From Opisthocomus hoazin (Eukaryota; Chordata; Aves; Opisthocomiformes; Opisthocomidae): a stretch of DNA of 64,000 nt. The notes under the pieces are model-generated. The model was not told the DNA's origin and searched no databases. It worked only from the letters and a program-made list of their open reading frames with translations. Below, piece after piece: positions 1 through 12,100 of the stretch. The DNA is taken from contig NC_134434.1 of the NCBI RefSeq assembly GCF_030867145.1, forward strand, positions 5,208,001 to 5,272,000, written 5' to 3'. Position 1 is the stretch's first letter, and each line of letters begins with the position of its first letter. A program made the position numbers and the translations under genes.

Positions 1-2074
1 CCCCATCCTTCCTACATTAGCACTAGGTTTTATGAACATGGAAACTATCAAACCAGCTCGGACTTGCACCATGGCACCGCTGAGAAGGGCTCAGGAAAGC
101 TGCAAGAGCGAGATGTGAGCAAACACGCCCCAGCTTTGCCCCCTAACCCTGCTAAGGCAGGAGAGGGAATGCTGAAGCAGGGCTTCTATCCAAGCCATGT
201 CAGAGACGGCAAATCTGGTTATTTCTCACTCAGGTGTGGTACTGCTCTGAGCTGGGTGTTTCCAGGGGGGGAAATGCCTCCCGCCGTGCAGTCGCTCAGA
301 GCTGCCCGGGCATGTGTGCGGTTCCAGGGCTGGCAGTTCCCCTGCCTGGAGCTGGGTGTTGCAGCAACAAAAGTAGTTGTGGTTTTTCTTCTTTTTCTTT
401 CTTTACTCAACCAGAATATCAGGTTGCAACAGAAGTCAGCACCAAAAATGAAAGTGTTTACTTCCAATGCTCTGACCCAGGATATTTAAAGCTCTGCTCC
501 TCCGCACACAGCGGTGTCAGCAATGGGAAAACCATTCACTGCATTACGGGGTTCGCAGCATCCAGCCCACCATCAACACCAAAGGTTCAGGAGTTTCAGA
601 GATGTCGATCTCCTTCCCAGCCTCTCCTGTCAGCATCCCTGGGAAGAAAATACCCTGAACCCAGCCTGCTCTCAAGCTGGCTGGTGCAGCCAGTCTGAAC
701 CTCCAGCACTGCCACAAACCCTTGAAGTGCTGGGGTGGTGGGGCTCCCAGGACACCAGCGAGAAGCTGCTGAAAATGTGCCCCACCACCTCAGTTTTCTT
801 GGTTTTGAGACCTGCTTGTGCACTGTTAGGGGTTACAAAACTTGCCATCCCTTTCTGTGCTAGAGCACCCCAGGGTGTGGGAGAAGAGGCTGGCAGGGCC
901 AGTGCTGACATGGGAGCTCAGGTCCCCAGCCATGGGGTGGGGTGGGCCACACTCTGAAATCACTCTGGCAAGGGCAGCTGAGCATCTGTGCTCCCAATGA
1001 CCTGTGTTAATGTAGGGGTGCTGGTTAACCCCTATGGAAGGACCAGGGGGACTCCCAGCCTGGCCAGCAAGAGCTTCACTGGGTGTTCATTTAATTAGGA
1101 ACTGCCTTTGAGGTTTGTGAACCTCGGAGTTTAAACTAGCTAGTTTAAAATCCATCCCTGGCTTTTTCATCTCCTCTCTGGTCCAGCAATGGCCTTTCCA
1201 GCACGTGCCACTCTGCAGCTGCAGGGCTCCGTGAAGGCAGGTGGAGAAATTCCGCTCCTCCACCTCCCTCTTGTCCTTGCAGGATCTTGCAAGGGGATGT
1301 TGCATTATTTGCAGCCCTGCCATAGCTCAGCAGCCATGGTTGGATCCTTTACTCACCCAGGGAGGGAGGATCCGAATACTTAGTGCTGTGTCAGTGTTCT
1401 GCTTGCAAGGAGAACCTCTCCCAGCTGAACTGTGTAGCCCTCAAGCTGCGTGCATGTGTAATACAGCATCACATAACTCTGCCGTGAACGCACACAAGCC
1501 AGTAAGGCTCGATCTCTCCTAGATCGACAGGCAGAGATGTCCTAGTGCGGAGGTCCTGGTGATGGTTGATCTCTGGAGGGAAGGAGCAGAGCCCTGGAGA
1601 GAGTCCATGGGAGGACGTTTTCTGCCTGTCTGCCCTGCCCTTGGTACCTCACATCCCTCTGCAGTGGAGACGTGGACCGCAGATGCCTGTACTCCTGTGG
1701 TTCTTGCAGGGCTGACTGCTGCTCCTGACTGCCCCACGGTGCTGCACTGTCAGCCAGAATCTCCTGGGTAGATCTCCTAGACATTTATTTGTGTTAGGTT
1801 TTATAACTTTCTGTACTTCACCAGTCCTTGTGGGGTCCCATTTGCAGCACTTCTCCCTCGATTCAGGGCCTGGAAAGACTTGCTCAGTTTTAAAGCAAAA
1901 TCCTTGGGACAGTTCTTCAGACTGGCAGATTCAGCTGTCATCCTCCAAAGATGCACGTGGGATGAAGGACTGGAATTGCTGGGGTGTTGGGGAGTGGTAA
2001 TATTAAACTATTTTGTGAAGAAAACCTGATGTACTGCTTGGAGAGATCCTCTGTCAGTGTGGCTGCCTATGAGT

Positions 2075-2087
2075 GGGGGGGGGGGGG
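2075..2087 (+). repeat. Poly-G run (13 G)
   Basis: An uninterrupted run of 13 G on the plus strand. It is prone to slippage and sequencing error and could form a G-quadruplex. It lies about 50 bp from the tetranucleotide repeat. Confidence 0.95.
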
Positions 2088-2135
2088 AGCAGCACAGTCT
2101 GTCAAGAAAAGAGCTGTCGGGGGAAGCTGTGTCCC

Positions 2136-2180
2136 TCTATCTGTCTATCTATCTATCCATCCACCCATCCATCCATCCAT
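2136..2180 (+). repeat. Compound (CTAT)n / (CCAT)n microsatellite
   Basis: About 45 bp of tetranucleotide repeat that changes from CTAT-type to CCAT-type units, with single-base interruptions. It is likely to vary in length between individuals. Confidence 0.9.
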
Positions 2181-5100
2181 ATGCCCTCCCTACACAGATA
2201 AATGTTGATTTTAATCCCTGAACAGTTAAGCCAGCCTGATGCTAACGGGCGCTGCGTGATTTCAGCCCATGTCAGCTATCCGTAGAGCCATGTACTGCAG
2301 CTGCCTGCAGCACCACCCACCACTGGGACATGGCTTTTCCTCTCCCTGCCAATGGAGAGCAGGCCAGCTGGTGTTGGAGGAGGGAGAGGGACTTCCATCT
2401 CCTCTGCTCTTTCCTTCTTATCTCCTGGGGAGAATATGCTTGCGTCTCTTATTCTGGGCAAAGCCCTTGGAGGAGGTCTCAGCCAGGCTTGGCTCCTGCC
2501 CAGCCTTCTATCTGTGTCTTCTCTTCATGGAAGGAATTATTTCATTGGAAAGTTCTTTCATGTCTTTTGTCCTGGCAAAACATAAAGCTGAGCACAGGCA
2601 TGGGAAGGACGAACTGTTCGCAGAGCTGAAAGTAGCTCAGAAGTTCCCTGCTGGATGCAGGCCATAAAAACAGTGCTTCAAGCCCCCAAGACTATCCCTG
2701 GACAAGGTACAAAACAAGGAGGAAGAGAGGGAGACTGGAGCTTGGGTCTTCCTCACTTGATTACATGCTGGAACCATTAAGCTGGGGGATTTTAGAGAAG
2801 CTACAGCTATGGAGTACATACTCCCTGCTTAATTTGGGATCGAGGAGGGGCCAAGGGACTCAGAGGGCATCCCATGTGTCTGGGCATGTGTGTACCCATG
2901 GGATGACTGGTATTTTGGGGACAGGGTCTCCAGGAAAAGCACTTTGGGGGAAGCTCCTCAAGGTTGTGGGCTCTTGATGTGTGGCTGAGATCAGGAGAGA
3001 CCAACAGCCCCAGAGCTGATGCCGGCACATCATGGGGATTGCTTAGGGCAGCAGGGTGGGCTCCCAGCATGCTTTTGCCATCTCCAGCAGCGGTAGGAGC
3101 CATAAACTGCAAGTGGTGCAGAATCGACAGCTGCCTCTGCTCTGCTGGGAAGATCAATGATCACTGCTGAGCCAGGCCCTGCAGGTAAATGAGAAGCAGG
3201 TCGCCAGGCTTGTCCTATGAAAGGCACAGGGTGTGTGTGACGCTGCCTCAGCTACGGCAAGGCTTGGTGGCATCTCAGCCTGAGGGACTGAGGCACTGGA
3301 CTGGTGATGGCCCTGATGGCTCCCAGTTGAAATCCTCGCTGGGAAAAGCTGCAGCCCCTCCCTCTGCCCAGCGCTGTTAATTGACTCTCTCCTTGCCTAG
3401 CAGCTACAGTTCTCATTTAGTGCAGGGGTTCCCCCCTCTGCTTGGTGGGGAGGGAGAGGTCGAAGGTCTATGGTTTTTCTGGCTCCTGTGGGTGCTCCCC
3501 CAGCCCTGCCTGGATCATCCAGGATTGGGGGTGTGGGGTGTCAATCTTGGGGTCTGCACCCCCCGTGCCTGAACTAGCCCTCAGGCTCCCACATTGGGCT
3601 GGTGTGCCCGTGGATTACGCTGAATTTTGCACAGTGCCTGGGGCAGGAATAAGGCAGCAACCCCGCTTCCAGCTCTGCATGCCTGCCATCCCCGCTTGCC
3701 TTCCGTCCCCGAGTGCAGCCTGAACCCAGGTCTTTGAACTCCAGCGTAGGGAAGGGGTGGCTGGAAGTCACAGACCAGTATAACCAGCACTGCCAGCACA
3801 GTCCTCAGCTGTACCGACCTCCTCTCGACACCTCTGTTTGCTGGTCGCTCGTGCCGGGGAAGGAGCTGCTGCCCAAGGCAGGCAGCACGCACGGCCGATT
3901 GCATCAGGTCATAGGAGGAGAAGCTGTCCCCGGGGCATGGCTGCTGGGAGCACCCACCAGCCCTGGGGGTGCTCACGGTGCAGGTGCGAGTCTGAGCCAG
4001 CTCTCGCCTGCTAAATCTGTTGCAATGGTTTAACAGCAGTTCTTGCCAGCACCGGTGGATGCTGCCGGGCAGGTCAGACCCCAGCACTGAGCTCCCCCAC
4101 TCCAGCCGCACAGCTCTCGCAGCAGGGACTGCACAGGAACATCTCGGGCTGCTGGCTGCTCCTGGGGAGCATTTGCAGATCTTGCAGAAAAGCTTTCAAT
4201 AGCTCTGTACCCACCAAAACCGTGTGCCAGCCAGAGCTCAATGGTGGTCACAGCACAGAGTTGGGCAGGGGGTGCTGGACCTCCTCTGTGCTGTGGTGTG
4301 GGTGGGCTGAGCTGCCCCTGGTCGGGGATGTGAAGGGCCCTACAAAGTGCAGGAGTTTCTTTCAGCAGAGGGGAGCGTGTGTGAACCTGCCATGTGCTGG
4401 GATGCCTTGCAGTGTTATCCTCTGTGGGATGCTTTCCAGGGGATCAGCATCACCAGCCAGGGCTCAGCAAGGAAGGAGCGCTGGGGGAGGGGGCCTTTCC
4501 AAATTCAGTGCTATTTCTGTCTAGCCATGATGTCTGGGCTCCTTTCCCAGATGTACGAAGGGGTACAACCACGCAGTGTCTATCAATCAGTGTCTTTCGT
4601 GAGAGGGGAGGGGTGTGCTGTTTTTACCATTCTTCCCCAGGGAGATGTCCTGAGAGTTCAATATAAATTGCTCTGAGCTTTCATTTGGTCAAGGAAGCTC
4701 TTCCTACACCCAGACTTGGGAGGAGAGCACTCGGCGAGCTGCTTCGCTCCTGCAGCCAAGAGTCCCACAGCTGACACCCAATCCAAAAATGCTCTGACCC
4801 TGCATGGAGCTGCTAGCCCTTGAAGGAAACCAGTCACCTTGTGCCACAGAAGGGAGCTTGCACACCCCTGCCAAAGCTGAGGTCATCTGCAGCCCCTGCA
4901 TTTACATCAGCTTGCGCCATTCAGCATCACAGGCACAGCCAGCACTGAGCCATGGAGCTGCGGCTGGAGATCACCGTGCGTGAATCGTCCCCGGGCTGCT
5001 CGGTCAAGCAGCACTGTGCTGCCCATCCGTTTTCTCCTCTTCTTCAGGTAGATATTTCATAAAAGCTTGGCCCATGCTGCAAGGAATTACTTGGGTTTCA

Positions 5101-6620
5101 GCACAGAACACATTTTTTGAAGGCTCCTTCCGGGGTTTGTCTCCACATGCTACAGTTAAGTAAATATTGACTGACTCCCACTAGCCAAAGATTTTGTCAG
5201 ACCACTTCCATTCGCCTGCTCAAATTCTTGCTGCTCCCAACTAATGTGTAACTGGAGGAAGCAATATTCATTGTTCCCTGCAAAGAACTGGTTCACTCTT
5301 GCCACGTACTTCTCCAAACCTGTTCTGGGCCAGCTCCAAGAACAAGTGTTTTCCTCTAACATCATCTTTCCAGCTGCGGCAGAAATAGTCTAGAAGAAGA
5401 CAGAAGAGATAGGCAGCATTTTCTGCTCTTTTTCAAGTGTTTTTGGAGCAAAATGCAGCTGTTTTCAGTTTTCTAATCCATTAACTGGAGATGAATGAAC
5501 TTCTGGAAACCTTTGGGTTCCTTTCCAACCCAGGGGGTGACTTTATTTACCATGTCACATTTCCTTTCATGCTATCATGGGCAAGTTGCTGGTCTCACAC
5601 ACTGCTTGGCAGGGTTCAGCACCACTGAAAAGTATCCAGATGAAAACCCTGCCTCCTACAGAGAAAACCCAAGCTGGGTTTCTGATGTCCTCCTGAAAGG
5701 CAATACAGGGTGCTCACCTTGCAACATCTGGCTCGCGAAAGCTTGAGGCTGCAGTGGAAGGAAGCCTGAAGGAAGCCTTGTCTGCAGTGGTAAATACTGC
5801 CCTGGTCCCAGAGCTCTCCTGGAGGTACATCCGATGTATGGGACAGGCCATCCCACCACACAGTGTCTCCTCTAGAGGAGCAGGAGTTGCCACAGCTTTT
5901 CCCAGCTTCTACATTGCAACAACCTCCGTAAGTTTTATTGCTCTCTTTTTCACCCCAGGGCTGCCCCAGCCATGGGATGCAGCCCAGGAGAAGACTTTTT
6001 TGTCTAGTCTGGTGAGATCAAGACTGCACAAACCTTTTGCAGTGTGGGGCTGGACAGGCCTGGACTGACCTGAGGTCCTTACATCAGACCCATCTTTGAA
6101 CTGCTTGCATTTGGACGGTGTCACTGGTCTGAAGGGGATTCCTGGAGTGATTTCCACTCTTCTCCATGTGGCTAGTGTCTATCAGGATCAGAGATCAGGC
6201 TAGAAAGGACAGAAAAGTCTTGAGAAATCTTCCGGGGTTCTCCCACTACAATAAAAACTGACTGCCTTGTTACCTGGAAGAACTCCCCGAAATTCAGCAA
6301 ACAGAAGATAAAGAGTCAGAAAAAAACAAAGAAGACAGGAACTGGATACAGCTGTGGGAGCAAGAGGGGACAGAGAAAAGTGCCTTCCTTTCAGAGGGTG
6401 ATGGGCCTTGGGCTCATCAAAAACTGGCTGGAGAAGCTCCATCATCACCATCACTAAGCCTCAAGTGGGTTCATAAAAACGTGGCTGAACTGAGGTGCAA
6501 AGAGCTGCAAACATCTTTTTCCATCCTCCATCCACCTCCATAACCACTGTAGCCCATTGAAAGCAGACTACAGACAAAGGTACCCACCCAACGGGCTGCC
6601 CAACAGCAAGCCAGGTGCTC

Positions 6621-6641
6621 AGCTCTGAGCTCTGAGCTCTG
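6621..6641 (+). repeat. Three tandem copies of a 7-bp unit (AGCTCTG)
   Basis: Three exact copies of AGCTCTG, followed by a partial fourth. A short tandem duplication of no obvious function. Confidence 0.85.
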
Positions 6642-7035
6642 AGCCTGTGGCAGGGCAGGGGTAAGGGCATATCCACCGGTGTCCAGGCAAGCCCAGCCTG
6701 AACCCAAGGCTCAGGGGCTGGGGAAGCTCTGGCTGCTGAGCAGTGACTCCCCAGCTTGGGTCCTCGGGAGGCTGCAGGTGCTGAGAAGATCACTAGGAAC
6801 TGAAGGCTGGATTTGAGAGTGAGGGATTTTCTCGGCTGAGCACTCATCAAGGCAGATTTCAGAGCATGTTTCCTGCAAATGGTGTGATCGGATCCTGAAA
6901 GCAGCTGCGCCCCAGCACTTCCCTCCAGCCTGCTGGTAATTAAGCCAGGGCTGATCTGGGCTGGCAAAGAGCAGATTCTCCCCCAGGACCCGGAGGGTGA
7001 CAATGCACAAAGAAGAGATTAGTTACTTATTTGTG

Positions 7036-7338
7036 TATTTAAAAGCCATAATTGTTCAGACATGGGGGAGAAAAACATATCTCCTGGAACAGGCAGACCC
7101 TTGTGATTGGGAGAGAACAGCACGCAGTGGAATAGATGGTTTGCACAGAGTTGTCTGCCGTGTGTTTGCAAGCAGCAGCCTGGATAACGTTAGGAGAGAG
7201 GACCGTGGGGCTGTGCAGGGCAGGCTCCTCTACCGTGTTCTTGTCATTTGTGAGATGCACACTGTGGGTGGCAGGCAGGAGCACGGTGACTTTTAGCACC
7301 TGGGATTCCCTGGGCAGCAGAGAAAACACTCAGACAAG
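7036..7338 (+). promoter_or_regulatory. Possible leader exon and TATA-like promoter for the TMEM238L-like gene
   Basis: A TATA-like element (TATTTAAAAG) starts at 7036. A strong splice donor, CAAG followed by GTAAGT, lies at 7338/7339. A good acceptor (pyrimidine-rich, ending GGCAG) ends at 8448, just upstream of the TMEM238L-like start codon. Together they suggest a non-coding first exon from roughly 7068 to 7338 and an intron of about 1.1 kb. This is inference from splice signals only; I see no transcript evidence, and either signal could be fortuitous. Confidence 0.22.
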
Positions 7339-7740
7339 GTAAGTAATGACCCCCGTTCTCTCCAGCCATCACCCCGCTCATGGCAGAGTGGTGGTGGAGC
7401 TGCCCGGGTGGCAGATGGTCTCTGTGTGTCCTGGGTTTGGCAAGGAGATGGGGGAGGACACTCCTGGTGCTACCGCTGGCATCCCCTGGAGCTAAGACCA
7501 TCTCCAGCAGGTACCTGCAGCTGGGCACTGCTCCAGTCCCTGCTGCTGACCTTGTGCCCAATGGTCCTGTGTCAAGGTTTGGCATCCTCTACGTGGCCAA
7601 GAGATGGGGCAGGCAGTTGCCAGCCCACAGACCATGCAGTACTTGTGTCTTGGGATGGCTTTCCCAGAACCAAGGACTCCCTGGATGCTCCACCTCCCCC
7701 AGACCTTCCCTGTTTGCCAAACATGAACAGACCAGAGAGA

Positions 7741-7812
7741 CAGGAGAGGAAAGATGTGCCCAGTGCCACACAGCAACCTGGGAGCAGAAAGCAGCAGTCC
7801 TGGATCCCACAG
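7741..7812 (-). mobile_element. Diverged MIR-like SINE fragment
   Basis: The plus strand reads like the reverse complement of the MIR core: a GAGGAAA start, then GTGCCCAGTGCCACACAGCAA and a later GGATCCC. These resemble the 'aggtcacacagc' and 'gaaccc' parts of the MIR consensus. It is highly diverged and recognised only by motif order. Confidence 0.35.
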
Positions 7813-7991
7813 AGCAACACTGGCTACTCAGAGACAAGCCAGGAGCCCTGGAAAATTCTGCCTTGTTTGGTGATTTATCACTAACTTGCTTGGTTCCCAT
7901 TTTTGGGATGGGCAGTGGCACAAGTTGTCTGATGTGTGGTTTTCCAGCAAGACTTGCTTTTCAGAGGTGTTGCAAGGATGATGTATTTTTG

Positions 7992-8048
7992 ACTGTCTGG
8001 ACAAATTCCCGTGCCTCAGTTTACCTGTTAAAAGAGGGGAACAGTGCA
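7992..8048 (+). mobile_element. Diverged MIR-like SINE fragment
   Basis: The stretch contains GTGCCTCAGTTTACCTGTTA followed by AAAGAGGGG, close to the best-known part of the MIR consensus (tgcctcagtttcctcatctgtaaaatgggg). It is preceded by a diverged 'gggcaagt'-like segment. MIR elements are ancient and shared across amniotes. The opposite orientation of the piece about 200 bp upstream suggests separate insertions or a rearranged remnant. Confidence 0.5.
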
Positions 8049-8537
8049 ATGTTTCCAGGCTGTCACCAGGACATCAGAGCCAGTGTCCTGCAGACTTTGC
8101 TAGGATCCTTGCATGGCAGATGCTGCCCAAAAGTGACACATTAAACCCCAGTTCCCAAATGGAAGGGGCGTAGTCCTTCTGAGGGATGGGTCAGGACCAG
8201 ACTTGCACCTTATAGGCAGGCTGGGTGTGGTGCACCTACACCCAGACCGATCACAGGGTATCCCGGCAGCATGTCCCTTCCCTGGAGAGCTCACACACGC
8301 CGTGCGGAGAAACGTAGCCCTGGGATCCGCTCCGGCACAGGCAGAGGCAGGGCGATGGCAGGGCCATGAAACAGTTAAAGCAGTATCGTGTGCTCCCTCC
8401 CGATTGTTCTGCAAGGTGTGTTGTGACATTTGTACTTCCTCCTGGCAGCCAGCGAGCAGAGGCAGCGAGGGAGAGACTGCGGGGATGCTGCTGGCCCCTC
8501 CACCCCCACCCTGAGGGTCTCTGCTGGGGGGGCCAGC

Positions 8538-8765
8538 ATGGCCTTCTTCGAGCTTCTCGGCCGCTGTGCTGTGATACTCTTCTTGGCTGTACTGTGCGAT
8601 GTGATTGGGCTGATCACCCTCCTCCTGGGAATTTTTGCTCCGCTAAGCTCATGGGACTTCTTCATTTACTTGGGAGCTCTGCTGCTAGCCTCCAGCCTTG
8701 TCTTCTGGGTCTTCTGGTACACACTGAACATCGAGGTCCCGTTTAGGGAGCTAGGCTTTAACTAA
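8538..8765 (+). CDS. TMEM238L: TMEM238-family small two-pass membrane protein (TMEM238L-like)
   Basis: This frame encodes a 75-residue membrane protein. The ATG at 8538 has a strong Kozak context (A at -3, G at +4) and lies 89 bp after a good splice acceptor ending at 8448. Two hydrophobic spans are clear, at about residues 10-33 and 40-62, joined by a short loop (APLSSWD). Family marks are the Asp at 21 inside the first span, the WDFFIYLG motif at 39-46 starting span 2, and the WYTxNIEVP motif at 60-68 after it. The short length, compared with longer TMEM238 proteins, points to the TMEM238-like branch. The molecular function of the family is not established. The frame stays open for another 117 codons after the TAA (see the next entry). 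Family membership is quite secure; exact orthology to human TMEM238L is inferred, because in human that gene lies about 2 Mb from RNF222. Confidence 0.75.
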   Translation: MAFFELLGRCAVILFLAVLCDVIGLITLLLGIFAPLSSWDFFIYLGALLLASSLVFWVFWYTLNIEVPFRELGFN

Positions 8766-9119
8766 CCTGCAGTTCTGGCAAAGCCGAAATGGAAACTTGC
8801 ACTTGGAGGAGCACCGTCACATGCTGGGAAGCTTCAAAGTATCATCCGGTTGGTGAGGAGCATCCGAAAAGACCACAAGGAAGGGCCTGCCAGTCCCCAG
8901 AGCATCGACCAGCCAGCTGGACCCTCAGGGGAAAGGTACCTACAGCTCAGCATGCACAGGGGTTCTTTGCTAGCATTGGGGAATGCAGAGGTCTTGGCAG
9001 GGCAGCCAGACCTTCCTGCTGGTGACATCCACTCTTCAGGAGTAACGTTAGCTCTTAAAATGCTCCAGAACGGATTAATGATAGACACGAATTTTGACGA
9101 GATGAGCCTGTCTGAATGA
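8766..9119 (+). other. In-frame open extension after the TMEM238L-like stop
   Basis: Directly after the TAA at 8763-8765 the same frame runs open for 117 codons to a TGA at 9117-9119. The predicted extension is basic near its start (IIRLVRSIRKDHKEG at about 8841-8885) and acidic at its end (DTNFDEMSLSE). TAA is followed by CTA, and CTA after a stop is the known favourable readthrough context, though best established for TGA. It may be chance, 3' UTR, or an ancestral C-terminal tail cut off by a stop. No homologue is recognised. Confidence 0.3.
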
Positions 9120-12100
9120 GGTGGCTAGTGTCTGGGGTTTATTTCCTCAGCTCTTCTCATCAGACATTGCTGTGAGTTGCAGGTCCTGGACAGCCGCTGC
9201 TCTCTCGTGACAGCTTTCATTAGCAGAGCAGTCTCCCAGCGATACAGCCTGGGCAAACAGAGAAAGTCAGCAAGAATAATCCAGATCTTGGCTGTCGCTT
9301 AACATCGAAACCTCTGTGTAAATGGCGTGTGACTGAGCAAACCTGGTTGCTCGTTGGGCATACCCCCATCACACCAGTGTGCACTGCTGGGCTGCCCGGG
9401 TTGGGAGGGTTGTGCCAGCGGGGAACATATTTCCAGCAACGTAATGGGGAACAGCGAAAAACCAAGCAAAGTTTGTGTCACCAGGGCACTGGTATGATGC
9501 CCTGTACACAGCCTGGTGACAAATGCTGAACATAGGGAAACAAAGTTCAACGTGCCATGTTTGAACACTGGCTTTGAGATTATGCTTTCTTAAGCTCAGG
9601 CTGGTCTAGAACATGCCTGGTTTGTTTGGCAGTCGCCCAAGGGGCAGAAAGATCAGGCAGCTTGGACCTTGCCTGGGTTCTGCAGCCTGGTTCTACAGCA
9701 CATGAGCGGGAGGACTCACACATTGAGCATCCGCCCCTGTATTTCATCAAGGAGTTGGTGGTGACATGGAAACATCCAGGTCAGCAAAGACCTGTTGCAA
9801 AGGGCTTGGTTTTGGCCTCAAGTATGAGCAGCAACACCATTGCAAAGCTTAACAGAGGTGGAAATGTCCGTGTGTTGGGAGAGCACCACTGCACAGACGG
9901 CATCCTACCTCCTTCTCAGCAACCCAAGGGGATGTTCCTCTCCATTAGCGTGCTGGCTGGGCTGGTGGACCCAATTAGCCAGAGTTAATTAACAAGCAGT
10001 CCCACAGTGCTCAGAGCTGTACAGTACATTACCAAAGGATGATGACAGTAAATGGATGCCCCAGCCAGAAGCCAGGAGTGCACCCACGTACCAAGAGCCA
10101 AGCCTTGCCCCAAGGAGTTCATGGTTTTATAACAGTACATGAGACAAAGAGAAGGCAGAGATGGGGGAGATGTCCCCCACTAGCACGTGGGTGAGTGTCA
10201 GAGCTGAGACCAGACTCACCTCTCTGCAGTTTTGGCATCTCACCTAGGCCAGTGCTCCCAGGCATACACCTCCGGGTGCATAACGCAGGAAGATTGCCAT
10301 ACCGACATGATTCCCAGCCACGAGTCATCAGAGAGAGATATCCTTGCACAGTTAGTTTATAAAGCCTCTCACAACCAGTGAGAAACACTTTTTTATTATT
10401 ATTTACTGATTTCTCTTTATTTCTTGTCTTGTTGTCAGTGACTGCGAGAGGCATCCAGGAAGTTTTCTCGACTCTCCCGGGAGCATGGACGCTGCAGTGT
10501 GAGTCATGGTGTTTTACAGCCCTACAGCTACCAGGATGCCTGGACCAGGAGTTCAGCTTTACCCTCCACCACCAGGTCTCAGGGTGCTTTTCCACCCATG
10601 TGCCCTTGGGACTACCTCCTGCAAGAATTTCCTTGATGCATCTCCAGATAAGAGCCTGTAACAAGCATTAGTTGGATACTGCAGCTGTATATAAGGAAGG
10701 GCAGCAGTAACCAACACCCTCCTTTATTTGCTCTGAGATTTTTAATTGCTAATGCTAAGCCTGTTCAATCCAGCCTGCAGATCTTGGCTGAGGGCTTTGT
10801 CACCATTCAACATCTATCACTTGCTGGGTGCATGCCTGGGTGCGTCGCTCAGGGACAACACCCAGGGAGCTGGTGGCATCGCCCAGGGAACCCAGTGGGA
10901 AACAGGTGCAAGGTCCCCGTCACCACTTGTCCCTCCTGGGTCTGTGGGTCAGACCGCTCTGCAGTGATGGTTTTTGGGGGGAAAAGTCTCTGCCTGCTCC
11001 TGACACTGGATAAGCCAGTGCACATTGGCAGCACAAGGCCAGGGGAAATTTTTTAGGTGATGAAGGGTGGAGGATGATGTTTACACATCCAGGAAAGTTC
11101 TGTCAGCCCTGTACCCAGACATCCTGGCATGCACTTATGAGGTCATATCCAGCTCCACGGAGGAGCAGAGGCCTCCAGTGCACCCACCACATACCAGCTC
11201 TGGGTCAGTCCCAGCATTGCACTGCCGGGATCCTGAAGATCCCAGGATCCTGCATTCCTGTGGGATACTCCTGCTTGCACATTTTCCCCTCTCCTGTTTG
11301 TCTGTGCTCTCTGATAGTCACCCATCTCACGTGGGTCCAGGCAGGGCAAGCACCGTTCCCCAGCAGAATGCTTGTGGGGAGGTGGTGCACAAGCCAAACC
11401 CAAACATGTCTCTGCATTTGTGTGTCTGCACAAGGTGCCTGCAGTACCCTCCACCTCCTCCAGGCAGCTGACAAGGAGGGGCAAGGGCACAGGCATGACA
11501 TGGTGGCTTCAATTTCCCCTGTTCACAGTCAGAAGCCATCAGCCAGGCCCAACTACCAGAGGGAAAACCTCCCGCTTGTGGTGTGTGCCTTGGTAGGGCT
11601 CCACGGGATTTCTTTCTCCTCCCTGTCCCACCTTCTCCCATGGTGGGCACCTACAAGCCTGCACGCTCTAACACCTCCAGAGCACAGCTCTGATGGTCTC
11701 CAGTGTCCCTTTCCATCCCAGGGACATAGGTCCTTCCTTCTTCCGCTGTCCCCAAACTACACTGGCTGCAGCAGAGTCCATCCCTGCCAGAGCCAGCCTC
11801 CCCAATGGCAGGATAAGCAGAAGTGAAGCATTGGTGAGTCCCTGTCCCTTGGAGGCTCAGCCCTGCGCAGTGCTGGGAGAGCTGGCCCAAGCCCAGTGCA
11901 TTATTGACCCAAGAGCTTATCTTTCACCTTTGGGTTTTTGTGGCTTTGTACTCGGTCTGTTTGCTTTGTGCTGCTGGGGGTGTTTTACAGCCTTGGGCAC
12001 AGCGTAGCCCAGTGGCCGTGGCACGGTGCCCGTGCATGCAGGGCACTGGGAATCAGCAGCCCTACTCCACTCCCTGACCAGTCTGTGCTCCCCAAGTCAT

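Larger units (their letters stand above)
1..7035. other. Intergenic DNA without a recognised gene
   Basis: I recognise no gene here. Open frames are short, overlap one another on both strands and resemble no family I know. A T-rich tract followed by CAG near 380-412 looks like a splice acceptor, but no recognisable exon follows. The only clear structures are a G run, a tetranucleotide repeat and a short 7-bp tandem repeat, listed separately. Confidence 0.6.

Noticed and set aside
234-698. 154-codon frame after an acceptor-like T-rich tract
   Set aside because: No known domain, overlapped by other frames, and no donor that would make a convincing exon.
7427-7441. TGTCCTGGGTTTGGC, identical to the first bases of the ERV-L LTR at 41.96 kb
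   Set aside because: Similarity ends after 15 bases and the following sequence has no LTR features.
10378-10671. 97-codon frame that starts like a signal peptide and contains several cysteines
   Set aside because: It begins with GTG, has no ATG before the upstream stop, and its hydrophobic start is the translation of a T-rich tract.
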